From Pseudomonas fluorescens (GTDB lineage: Bacteria; Pseudomonadota; Gammaproteobacteria; Pseudomonadales; Pseudomonadaceae): a DNA stretch of 64,000 nucleotides. Made by a program: the position numbers and the translations under genes. The stretch is from NCBI RefSeq assembly GCF_900636825.1, contig NZ_LR134318.1, forward strand, positions 839,501 to 903,500, read 5' to 3'. Below are positions 8,273 through 16,231 of the stretch, in pieces. Within the stretch, counting starts at the first letter, position 1, and each line of letters begins with the position of its first letter. Below the pieces are notes generated by a model. It saw only the letters and a list, made by a program, of their open reading frames with translations. It searched no databases and was not told the origin of the DNA.

Positions 8273-9535
8273 ATGCAAAAAGATAACGGCTACTCTACGA
8301 CTGAAATTGTTGAGACTATACTAAATCGCCTGAATTCTTCCACTAGAGGTAAGAAGTCAGGCCAATACACTTATGTGATCGGCAATAATGGTACTGGGAA
8401 GAGTAGAATATTAGGAGAACTCGCCGAGCGGCTAAAGAAGGTTAGATCGGATAGAGTGGTTGCATGCATCGCCAGTACGGTCCATGACCGATTTGTTTAT
8501 GGAGAGCACAAAACTGTAATATATATGGGGGCTCGAAATTCTTCGAATGCGGTGTTTCTCTCAGCAATAGATAGACAGCTTGCTAAATATATTCTTCAGG
8601 CTATGCGACTAGATCGCCGCTTGTTAAGATATTTACTTGAGGCTGTGAATATGAATTTGTCTTTTTCTATGGGTGAGAAGTCAATAGAGACTATTCTTAA
8701 TCCACCTGGGAAAGCTACGAGGGATAGTAATAGAATAACCAAAAGAGCAGCTGACTTAGGTTTATTATCTCCGCGACCAATTGCGATGCTTCGGAGAATT
8801 ACAGAGGGCAATGGAAGGTTTGAGCAATTAACTGACGCTCAAATCCCTATGCTCCTGAACTATCTCGAGCTAAATATTGATTTCACGCTTCGAATTGAGC
8901 TGGCTGGAGGAGAGTTTATTGGGTTTGATGAGCTTAGTACAGGTGAACAAAATAGGTTGTTGTTGTTCTCAAAAATTTTAAGTGTAATGCGCGATGGCGC
9001 CGTTTTTTTAATCGATGAGCCAGAGATAAGCTTACATCTTCACTGGCAGATGGACTTTCATAAAACACTTGAAAAACTGCTATCAAGACTTAATCGTTTC
9101 CATGTCGTCGTTGCAACTCACTCACCTACGATTATAAGCGAAGCTGTCAAGGTTGATGGTAATAGCCTCGATAACATGGTTGCTGTGCTGCACCGAGAGC
9201 ACGAGACTGGTGAGCGTTTAACATATGCCGGGCCAGGTGCAGGCTCAGTTATTTGTAAATTCCATAACTTTGCAGAAGTAGCTAGTCACGACCAGCTAGT
9301 GCTCAGATTTTTTCAAACTTCGCCCTACCAGACGAGGGAGGTCAGTGTAGAGGTCGCTGATGCTGTGCTGAGCGTGGCTGAAGGTGGTATAGAAAAAAGT
9401 GATGCTGTGAAGCTTCTTAACGAACTGCGAGCGGTGATCGGGTTATCCAAGGAAGCAGAACAGCAGATTGAAGCCGCTCTAGTCCTGGTAAAAAATGACC
9501 TAGTAAACTCTATAAAAATGAAGGATGCAGGATGA
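8273..9535 (+). CDS. ptuA: Septu-like defence ATPase (PtuA-type AAA/SMC-like)
   Basis: 420 residues of an ABC/SMC-like ATPase. Walker A GNNGTGKS at 37-44, signature-like LSTGEQNRLLL near 220, Walker B VFLIDEPEISLHLHWQ near 245, and the switch region ATHSPTIISE near 280. GGGGAA precedes the ATG. Its stop overlaps the next gene, which encodes a TIGR02646-like HNH nuclease. This order is that of the Septu antiphage system, where PtuA senses infection and controls PtuB. No reverse transcriptase or retron RNA gene was seen nearby, so plain Septu is preferred over a retron. Base composition is clearly more AT-rich than the core genes. Confidence 0.75.
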   Translation: MQKDNGYSTTEIVETILNRLNSSTRGKKSGQYTYVIGNNGTGKSRILGELAERLKKVRSDRVVACIASTVHDRFVYGEHKTVIYMGARNSSNAVFLSAIDRQLAKYILQAMRLDRRLLRYLLEAVNMNLSFSMGEKSIETILNPPGKATRDSNRITKRAADLGLLSPRPIAMLRRITEGNGRFEQLTDAQIPMLLNYLELNIDFTLRIELAGGEFIGFDELSTGEQNRLLLFSKILSVMRDGAVFLIDEPEISLHLHWQMDFHKTLEKLLSRLNRFHVVVATHSPTIISEAVKVDGNSLDNMVAVLHREHETGERLTYAGPGAGSVICKFHNFAEVASHDQLVLRFFQTSPYQTREVSVEVADAVLSVAEGGIEKSDAVKLLNELRAVIGLSKEAEQQIEAALVLVKNDLVNSIKMKDAG

Positions 9536-10263
9536 GGTCTCTCTGTATAAATGCCGATCAAAAGGAGCACTTAGCGAAACTACTAAGAATGATGAGAGCG
9601 AAAGAGCTAAACGGAGGAGAAGCGTGGTCGGCATTTTCATCGCCAGCCCGATCAAAATCATTTACTCGGAAAAACGCTCATTGGAAAACGGTAAATTTCA
9701 CCGAAGACGAAGTCAATACATATAAAACAATTCGCAAAGAAGTGCAGGAAAGACTTTTTGAACAATGCTTAGGGTGTTGCGCGTACTGTCGTCGCCCGGT
9801 AGGGCATTACGGCTGGGCATGGCATATTGAGCATGTTCTTCCAAAATCGAAATATCCTTCACTGGCCTTCAAACTCTCCAACCTAACCGTAGGGTGTGTG
9901 CATTGTAATCAGTGGAAAGGAGCTAGGGTTGACAAGAAAGTGTCCAAAAGAGCACTTCCTATTATCAATCCTCTGGTGCCAGAATTTATTTATTCCAATC
10001 ATTTAACCTATGTTCAGATTAGCACCGAGTCATTGTGCTTCGCAAAATACTCTACTCATTCGGATGAAGGCTTGAAGACGTATGAATTGCTGTCGTTTGA
10101 AGAGCTTGAGCGGGCTTATGCCATTAATGGTATGCATGCACCAACAGCTGCCTTACATGAGCGTTTAACTCGGGCAATGAGCGCTGCACTTACAAGCCCA
10201 GAAAGGCGGGAGCTTATAGAGCTGCTCAGTGGGTTGAAATCCTCCCTCTATAGGCTTCCATGA
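9532..10263 (+). CDS. ptuB: Septu-like HNH nuclease (PtuB-type)
   Basis: 243 residues with an HNH/zinc module: Cys pair in CLGCCAYCRRP near 78, the HNH core WHIEHVLPKSKYP near 97, and a second Cys pair in CVHCNQWKG near 122. The ATG overlaps the ptuA-like stop (ATGA). In characterised systems PtuB is the DNA-cutting effector held by PtuA. The N-terminal 75 residues are basic and unassigned. Function is by homology of motifs and gene pairing. Confidence 0.75.
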   Translation: MRSLCINADQKEHLAKLLRMMRAKELNGGEAWSAFSSPARSKSFTRKNAHWKTVNFTEDEVNTYKTIRKEVQERLFEQCLGCCAYCRRPVGHYGWAWHIEHVLPKSKYPSLAFKLSNLTVGCVHCNQWKGARVDKKVSKRALPIINPLVPEFIYSNHLTYVQISTESLCFAKYSTHSDEGLKTYELLSFEELERAYAINGMHAPTAALHERLTRAMSAALTSPERRELIELLSGLKSSLYRLP

Positions 10264-10366
10264 GGAGGGGGCTATAAAAGAATGAATGACATCAGTAATT
10301 GTTCAGAACGTATAGTTCGAGACTTCTTGCACAATAGTACTGAACATAGCCCGCTAAAGTAGATTG

Positions 10367-10408
10367 AGTCGTGCAGGACTTCGCTAAATTTTAGAAGTCT
10401 GCACGACT
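10367..10408. other. long imperfect hairpin between convergent defence genes
   Basis: AGTCGTGCAG / CTGCACGACT plus an inner ACTTC / GAAGT, with one bulged G and an 11-base loop: 15 paired bases. An A-run follows on the plus strand, giving a T-run before the stem on the minus strand. It sits in the gene-free 10264-10576 between the convergent ptuB and beta-protein genes, so it may be a bidirectional terminator or a small structured RNA. Nothing else was seen in this gap. Confidence 0.5.
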
Positions 10409-10576
10409 ATAAAAAACAGATACAGTTAATATTAAGCTATGCGCGCGTGCGGGAGACTAAATTGCGGAAAGTTATATTGCGGGCAAGCAAATCGCTTAAA
10501 CCCTTCCGAGTGATTTTACGAACAAGTCCCTCTGAGGGTTGGCTAGAAGTCGGCGTGAGAAAGTATGAGGGATGAA

Positions 10577-11506
10577 CTACCATGATGACAGCGTCTGAAT
10601 ATGATGCTTAATTGATATTTTTTTAACAACACCAAGTCCGGGGTAGTGGCGAGTGCCATGAAGAGTTATAAATTCTTGCAAGCCAGCAGTGTTGACGAAA
10701 TTTCCTGGGTTCGTTGATACATAGGAAATAAGCAAATCTAAAGCTTCACGAAATTTACCGCCGGGGTCACTTTGGCTGTCATTATCAGAATATGAAGAAA
10801 AGTGACGGACATACATTTGATTTGACCGGAAAGGATCAAGATAAGACATGTGCAGGGTAACGACAAATGCTGGGCCGCCGCCTTCAACGAGACGTTCGCT
10901 GAGAATCGTATAATCACCAAATCCAATAGCATTTGGAAACGATCTATACCCATTATGAAAGTTTGAATAGTACGATTCTGTACCGTAATCTAAGTTCCTG
11001 GTTTTTTTGTCAAAGCCATCATGATAGAGGACGGCTCTTGGAAGAACTCCCCATACCGAAAAATCTGTCTTATCTGGATTAAGTGCCACAGCAGAGGCTT
11101 TCATTAGGTCCACAACTAGAGCAGGAGTAACAACACCTTCAACATAAGCGACGAAAGGTATGGTAAAGCTTCTTAACAATGCTATGGCAGGCGCATCAGA
11201 CGCATCACGTATTTTTATACATGGGACGAATGAGCCTTGGCCGGTCCCTACTGTTGCAAGGTGGGTTCTCAGGGATGCCGTAATATTTGATCCAGAACCA
11301 GTCACGAATTCGCTTTGAGACGGATTAATTACCACCCACGAGGTGATTCCAGCAGCTGTCAATTCGGAGACGGTAGTCGCTAGGGGGGCAAGGTTTAAAT
11401 TTACTGGCTCTAAAATAGGACATACATTGCTGGCGGGTATATGCCCAACGAGTTCTTTGAGTGCGGTTAGTTCAAACTGTTTGCCTTTGAGAATTGGGTA
11501 GTACAT
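10577..11506 (-). CDS. beta family protein (sce7725-like, T4 beta-protein family)
   Basis: 309 residues beginning MYYPILKGKQFELTALKEL, the standard opening of the 'beta protein' family. An Asp/Tyr-rich middle (AVLYHDGFDKK, FGDYTILSER) and a C-terminal GTRHYPGLG motif follow. The biochemical activity of the family is not known to me. Its start overlaps the end of the upstream gene by 40 bases in another frame, so the two are coupled. The neighbour is sce7726-like, and the families named sce7725 and sce7726 are defined partly by being adjacent. AT-rich relative to core genes. Confidence 0.72.
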   Translation of the reverse strand: MYYPILKGKQFELTALKELVGHIPASNVCPILEPVNLNLAPLATTVSELTAAGITSWVVINPSQSEFVTGSGSNITASLRTHLATVGTGQGSFVPCIKIRDASDAPAIALLRSFTIPFVAYVEGVVTPALVVDLMKASAVALNPDKTDFSVWGVLPRAVLYHDGFDKKTRNLDYGTESYYSNFHNGYRSFPNAIGFGDYTILSERLVEGGGPAFVVTLHMSYLDPFRSNQMYVRHFSSYSDNDSQSDPGGKFREALDLLISYVSTNPGNFVNTAGLQEFITLHGTRHYPGLGVVKKISIKHHIQTLSSW

Positions 11507-12354
11507 GAAGCTTCCTTACTTAAAATGGAACTCATATTTTCCACAAGCCCAGCTCGGGCCTTGCGGGTTGATCCAAATTCAACTCCAGCCGCTAATAAGG
11601 ATGCAGGTAAAGACAGTATAAAGTCTTTGTCCAGAGCCCTGGTCTGTCGAATAATTTTTCTAAACGCAGTACGAACCTTCTCATTGGCGGCAGATGCCAA
11701 TAATCGTTCACACTCACGAAAAATCTCAGTATTGCTCACATTGGGTACAACGCCAAATAACGATTCGGCGAGCCCCACATATTCGTCACGCCGAAGCGAT
11801 CTCATCAAGACTCGAACATCAATCCGTGCATCTATAAGTTGCGCAGATCTCACCTCTCGAAAAGTACCACTCTTGTTTAGCAATATAACTCCGACCTGTT
11901 CCGGTACTGTGTGCAATACTGAATTGAGATTCTTTGCTGAGACAACTACGTTGACTTTGTCAAATATCTTCAGATAAGAATCAACTTGAGATTTCAGTCG
12001 AGTTAGGTTGTCATAGTCAGTTTTTATTTCATAACATGTTGAAATGCCATTTACGATTACACAGTCTGCTTTGCTCGCACCCACTCGGAACTCAGTAAGC
12101 ATTGTAGAGCTGTTTATTGAATGTCTACCGATGAGGATTTTCTTTACAATAGAGTTTTTATAATAGTACTCATTACGATATTCCCTGCACAGTAGGCTGT
12201 AACAAAATTCAAATACACTAGCGACAGTAAAGACATCATCAAAGCTATCTTGATAGCATTTAGCCACTCTCGTGACAAGAGAGAAATCACCCTCCGAAAC
12301 GGAATTGATGTTACTGCTGGAAAAAAGTTTCGCTATCTCGTTGAAATTCAACAT
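11467..12354 (-). CDS. sce7726 family protein, PD-(D/E)XK nuclease-like
   Basis: 295 residues. Residues 85-112 fit a restriction-endonuclease-like core: Glu88 in LTEFRVG, Asp97 in SKADCVIV, and Glu109-x-Lys111 in TCYEIKTDYDNL. The C-terminal 100 residues are helical and unassigned. It is the first gene of a minus-strand pair with the beta protein. Family name is from motif and neighbour recognition; nuclease activity is inferred. Upstream 12355-12576 is non-coding. Confidence 0.72.
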   Translation of the reverse strand: MLNFNEIAKLFSSSNINSVSEGDFSLVTRVAKCYQDSFDDVFTVASVFEFCYSLLCREYRNEYYYKNSIVKKILIGRHSINSSTMLTEFRVGASKADCVIVNGISTCYEIKTDYDNLTRLKSQVDSYLKIFDKVNVVVSAKNLNSVLHTVPEQVGVILLNKSGTFREVRSAQLIDARIDVRVLMRSLRRDEYVGLAESLFGVVPNVSNTEIFRECERLLASAANEKVRTAFRKIIRQTRALDKDFILSLPASLLAAGVEFGSTRKARAGLVENMSSILSKEASCTTQFSKANSLN

Positions 12355-12576
12355 GTTTTATATCCAGTCAACGATTTCATCATGAGTAAAAAAATCAAAA
12401 CCAATCTAGAGATGCTTCCGGTCGGCGCACATTACCACGCTCGCGCGAGCCGTGGCTCCGCTTGAACTCACTCCCAAGCTGCTGGTGGCTAGGGGCGCTA
12501 TAGTTGAACGGTAGCTTTTGGCTGTCAGATGCCCTTCACGAGCGGCTGGCATGGGGTCGATAGCAGCCGGTGTCAC

Positions 12577-12852
12577 TCAGAGATTGAAAACCCATGACTT
12601 TTCTAGACGCCGTGCGAGCAGTCGGGCCGTTAGCAGGTAGTAATACCGTGTAGCCTCACTGCGGTGGTTCATGCGATGCTCGAGAAACCAAGCCACATGC
12701 TTTCTCTGCCAACCCCAAGGCGTTTCTTGCCGCCAGCGCTCTGCAATTTCAGCCTGGATGAGCTTTGCTTGCCGTAAATGGCGCTGCCGTGTTGCGTACG
12801 AACCCGTCAGCACCGCAGCCAGGAACAGCTCCATATTGAATGGCTTGTTCAT
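12577..12852 (-). CDS. small recombinase-associated protein
   Basis: 91 residues, basic, with no signal peptide. The ATG overlaps the integrase stop (TAATG), so it should be translated with it. It contains a helical HMRNHRSEATRYYYLL-like stretch (real text EHRMNHRSEATRYYYLL) that suggests DNA or protein contact. Such small partners recur next to this integrase type in Pseudomonas islands. No domain recognised. Confidence 0.6.
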   Translation of the reverse strand: MNKPFNMELFLAAVLTGSYATRQRHLRQAKLIQAEIAERWRQETPWGWQRKHVAWFLEHRMNHRSEATRYYYLLTARLLARRLEKSWVFNL

Positions 12853-13829
12853 TAGCGACCTCCTACGTAGGCTGCGACCACATCAATCCGACCGTGCCCC
12901 AGCTCATAGCTGATTTGCCTCCTGGCCTCACGATCTAGGTTCCTATCTATCTGGCAACATTGGCCGCCGTTGATAGGTGCGCGGTGTTGGGTGATTTGGT
13001 CATAGCGCTCACATGCGTACGCCGCTCGTAGCTCATGGAAGCCTTTGAGGTTGTGTGCATGCAGCATGTCCCGCGCAGGGCGGATGATTTTTTGCAAAAG
13101 ATTCAGGTAGCTTTCGTGTGGCGCTAGCAGGTTGCGGCTACTTGCTGGTGATACCTGCTCTGCAAATTCAAGAGCCTTGCGAACATAGTCATCCACCACT
13201 ATCCAACGGGGTGCAGAAGCACCGGCGCGGCCACCTTTAGTGCCCTCCTGGATGTTGATCTTGCCTAAGTGGCGGGCTTCACGACTTAACCGTGGCAGAT
13301 CAGCCAAGATGGCCTCACGCAAGCGCATGCCGGTGGCTCGCGCCAGCAGAACGATCGCTGCAGCTCTTATTTGATGAAGATTGCAAAGCGCCTCGACGAT
13401 CTGCTTAACCTGTTCGCGGTCTTGGCCCTGCGGCACTGAATGTCGAACGCTGGTACGCTGCATTCCCAACGCCTTGCTCGGACTTGGCAGCTTCACGTAC
13501 TGATCACCGCGAAGCGCCGCCATGGTCCTGTTAACGCTGGATAGCCGGTTTTGTGCGGTGCTGACGGCGAGGTCACCGCGCCGAACCTGGTCGCGCAGGT
13601 ACGTCGCATAGTCGGCCAACATCTTCCGATCAATCAGCCGCGAGTCATTGATGCCGGGCCCCTGCTCGGAGCGGCACCATTTCACGAATGCCAACCACCG
13701 ATCACAGTGCGCTTTGACCGTCCCGTAATGACCACCGCCGAACATATCCTTTAGCGCCTGCGGCCCTGCGTAGCTCAATTGCCTGCCGTAGCCGAAATTA
13801 CGACCATCGCGTCTACCCACCAATGCCAT
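12852..13829 (-). CDS. tyrosine recombinase (integrase domain protein of island type)
   Basis: About 325 residues. The start at 13829 (MALVGRRDGRNFGYGR) is chosen over 13874 because GAGGTG lies 6 bases upstream. Residues near 30-120 form a SAM-like core-binding domain. The catalytic set appears complete: Arg in ATGMRLREAI, His-x-x-Arg in FHELRAAYACERY, His in ELGHGRIDVV, and Tyr in AAYVGG. Fits the Integrase_1-type families found in Pseudomonas integrative elements. It lies 1 kb from a second, broken integrase, so the island may be composite. Confidence 0.8.
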   Translation of the reverse strand: MALVGRRDGRNFGYGRQLSYAGPQALKDMFGGGHYGTVKAHCDRWLAFVKWCRSEQGPGINDSRLIDRKMLADYATYLRDQVRRGDLAVSTAQNRLSSVNRTMAALRGDQYVKLPSPSKALGMQRTSVRHSVPQGQDREQVKQIVEALCNLHQIRAAAIVLLARATGMRLREAILADLPRLSREARHLGKINIQEGTKGGRAGASAPRWIVVDDYVRKALEFAEQVSPASSRNLLAPHESYLNLLQKIIRPARDMLHAHNLKGFHELRAAYACERYDQITQHRAPINGGQCCQIDRNLDREARRQISYELGHGRIDVVAAYVGGR

Positions 13830-14251
13830 GTCGGTCACCTCATCTCCCGTGCTCCAATCCTCGCCCCACGTCATCCCGCCAAGAATGCTGAGTGTTATCA
13901 GGGATCAAGGCCCCTGCGACCTGTGAGGGTGTCCACTGACGCAGGACTGGCGGCTCCTTACGACCGGGAGCAAGGGCATCTCATGATCTGGCCTCCTGAG
14001 CACCGTTACCGGTGGGCGGGTGGAGGCTGCACTGGCTGACGAGACCTGTGCCGCGAGATTCTGAGCCGGGTGAACGCAGCGGTGCGATGACCGGGGCATG
14101 CCTGACTGTCAGTCAGGTGCAGTCCATTCCCTGGTCTGCGGCACCGTCATCTGCATGGCTGTTGCTGGTGACATCGGCGTTTGTCACGCCGATTGTCACG
14201 AGGGGGAATGCCGCAAAGCCATGTGCGATCAGGGTTGCAGCAGTGCTAGAA

Positions 14252-14286
14252 GTGCCCGTCTCTTTCCAGAAGAAAGAGACGGGCAC
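14252..14286. repeat. perfect 15-bp inverted repeat (hairpin A)
   Basis: GTGCCCGTCTCTTTC, a 5-base loop CAGAA, then the exact reverse complement. It lies in 13875-14782, about 900 bases without a convincing gene. No T-run follows, so it is not a textbook terminator. Confidence 0.7.
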
Positions 14287-14650
14287 AGGTTGGCGCAAGA
14301 TTCGGCCAAGCGGATAGGTTGCTGCAGGGCAGCGAAGTAGGAGGTGTTGTCTGGCGCACGAGGGCCATGATCTGAAGTAGGCATCCATCACCGGGGAGGT
14401 GACCGGGCGAACTGCCGGATGCGAATCGCCATTTGGCGGAGAACCACCACGAGAGCGGCGTGACCTTCAAGGTTCGGGCCACCTGGGTTGCTGTCATCGA
14501 CAGCTCTTGCACGGCCAGTTTTACGCCTGTGGATAAACCCGGTCAAGGTTCGAAATTCAGCGCCACTTTTGACTTGAAGAACGGTTATCCACCGGTGGAA
14601 TTCCGTGGTAAATCCTGGACAACGTGGTCGCTTTGAGCTCTTCAAAGTAA

Positions 14651-14695
14651 GGTCCTGCCAAACAGGGCGGCTTTGCAGCCCTGTTTGGCAGGACC
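14651..14695. repeat. perfect 18-bp inverted repeat (hairpin B)
   Basis: GGTCCTGCCAAACAGGGC, a 9-base loop, then the exact reverse complement. No T-run on either side. Sits 365 bases from hairpin A in the same gene-poor stretch. The ORFs seen in between look like chance frames; a 67-codon plus-strand frame at 14433-14636 is the least unlikely. Confidence 0.7.
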
Positions 14696-14782
14696 CGTGC
14701 TGAGAAGCGGATAAGCGAGGCTGCTTGCCCCGAATCTTGAGCGCTCAGTTGCTGTCGCCGCCGTTATTGCGCCTGTACAGCG

Positions 14783-15966
14783 CTAGCGGATCGGCACCAC
14801 GTTCTTGTCTCTGACTTGGCCGTATGCAGAGGCGAGCATGCTGCCGGTCGCGGCTTTCTGGATGTACTCACTCCACCAAGCCATCATCGGGCGCCGGCGC
14901 TCGATGTAGTCGGCTCGGTTGTAGGCGCTCCGCACCTCATCCTTGTCGACGTGCGCCAGTGCCACTTCGATGAGCTCCGGGTCTCACCCATGTTCATTCA
15001 AGATGGTGCTGGCCATCGAGCGCATGCCGTGGCTGACCAACCGATCTTGGAAGCTCATACGTTTCAACGCCATGTTGGCAGTCTGGCTATTGGCGCGGGT
15101 GCGTGGATTTCTGTCTGCCGGGAAGACGTATTCGCGATGGCCGCTGTGAGTCTTCAGTGACTCCAACAACGCGATGGCGTGATCACTCAACTGGATGCTG
15201 TGTGGGCGGCGCTTCTTCATCCGCTCCGGTGGGATCGTCCAGACACGCCTTTCAAAGTCGATGTCTGCCCAGCGAGTGGTCGCCGCCTCGCCGGGGCGAG
15301 TCATCGTGTGCAACTCCCATTCGATCAAGCAGCGGGTCGTGCGTTTGATACTGGCGTTTGCGATTTCCAGCATGAGCTCGGGGAGCTCTTCGGGCGGAAG
15401 CGCAGCCATGTTCTCTTTCTTGGGCTTCTTGAAGACTGCCTGATGCCGCTGAGCGGGTTGGCGAAGATCAGGCCGGAACTTACGCCGTAGGTCATGATTT
15501 CGTTAAGCCGCTGACTAAGGCGCTTGACCGTCTCCAGGCTGCCTTTCGCTTCGATTGGGCAAAGCAATGCGATCACCATCGGCGCGGTGATTTTCACCAA
15601 CGGTGTCGTCTTCAAGTCGGGGAACACGTGCAGTGTGAGCGACCGCCAGATGTCCTCGGCGTAGGCAGGGGTGACCGAGTCTTTCTTGAGTTCGAACCAA
15701 GCGGTGGCCACGTTCTCGAAGGTGTGTTCAGTTTCTGCGCGCTTGGCTTCATTCAACGTGTTGCGCTGGACCTTCGGATCAATGCGCTGTGCGAGTAGCT
15801 CGCGCGCATCGACCGCCATCTTTCGTGCGTTCGCCAGTGACAGTTCGGGGTTTTGAGCAGGCATGAGATTCTCCTCAGGCACTGACTCGGCATTCCAAAG
15901 ATTAGCATCGGGTGAGGTGGAATACCGCCTGGAATACCCCAACGGTTGCAACTCAAAAACTCTCAA
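14783..15966 (-). pseudogene. broken tyrosine integrase (DUF4102/P4-like) of the island
   Basis: The pieces read in order as one prophage integrase. The N-terminal part (SLANARKMAVDARELLAQR, from about 15840) continues to NPLSGIRQ. A frameshift near 15430-15440 then joins the catalytic part (EWELHTMTRPGEAATTRW, HGMRSMASTILNEHG). A TGA at 14984-14986 follows where family members have Trp, then the tail with ALAHVDKDEVRSAYNRADYI, containing the catalytic Tyr region, runs to 14783. The first 70 or so residues expected in the family are missing or replaced. The frameshift fits loss of 4 bases in a GGCA repeat. This was probably the island's tmRNA-directed integrase; it should be inactive. Confidence 0.85.
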
Positions 15967-16015
15967 AAGACCGCAAAAGCGCTGGAGGCCGCGTATTTAC
16001 TGGATCGCAGGCACA

Positions 16016-16042
16016 AAAAAAGACGTCCGTGGACGTCTTTAG
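16016..16042 (-). terminator. terminator hairpin just outside attL
   Basis: Inverted repeat AAGACGTCC / GGACGTCTT with a 3-base loop and an A-run that becomes a T-run on the minus strand. It lies 10 bases beyond the tmRNA-end copy, where a terminator would serve a tmRNA gene ending here. Confidence 0.75.
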
Positions 16043-16051
16043 ATGTTGAAG

Positions 16052-16077
16052 TGGTGGAGCCGGGGGGATTTGAACCC
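16052..16077. other. attL of the prophage (copy of tmRNA 3' end)
   Basis: 26 bases identical to 53738-53763, the 3' end of the tmRNA gene (TGGTGGAGCC through TTTGAACCC). The match breaks after that (GCATCC against CCGTCC). The integrase gene is 1.1 kb inside. This is the left junction of the prophage and the inner junction of the older island. Confidence 0.92.
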
Positions 16078-16231
16078 GCATCCATCCCGCGTATTACTTG
16101 GCTTTCAGCCCGCAAGCTGCCATTTTGCTGTCATTTCATTAATCACGCACATGGGGCTCAAGTTTTCCCGTCTTCTGCCGAGACTCTATCTGATGGCCCA
16201 GAGCCAGCAAAAATCATCACAAGGGATCATG

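Noticed and set aside
8273..10263. Retron Ec78-type system
   Set aside because: It shares the ATPase/HNH effectors, but no reverse transcriptase gene is present nearby.
13779..14645. Several 60-110 codon frames around the hairpins
   Set aside because: They overlap in all frames with no motif, ribosome site or coupling; best read as non-coding.
16052..16080. A tRNA gene at attL
   Set aside because: Only the T-arm/acceptor part of tmRNA is present; no anticodon or D arm follows.
16043..16231. Upstream extension of the exported protein at attL
   Set aside because: It begins in the tmRNA-derived att sequence, and ATG 16232 has a ribosome site and signal peptide.
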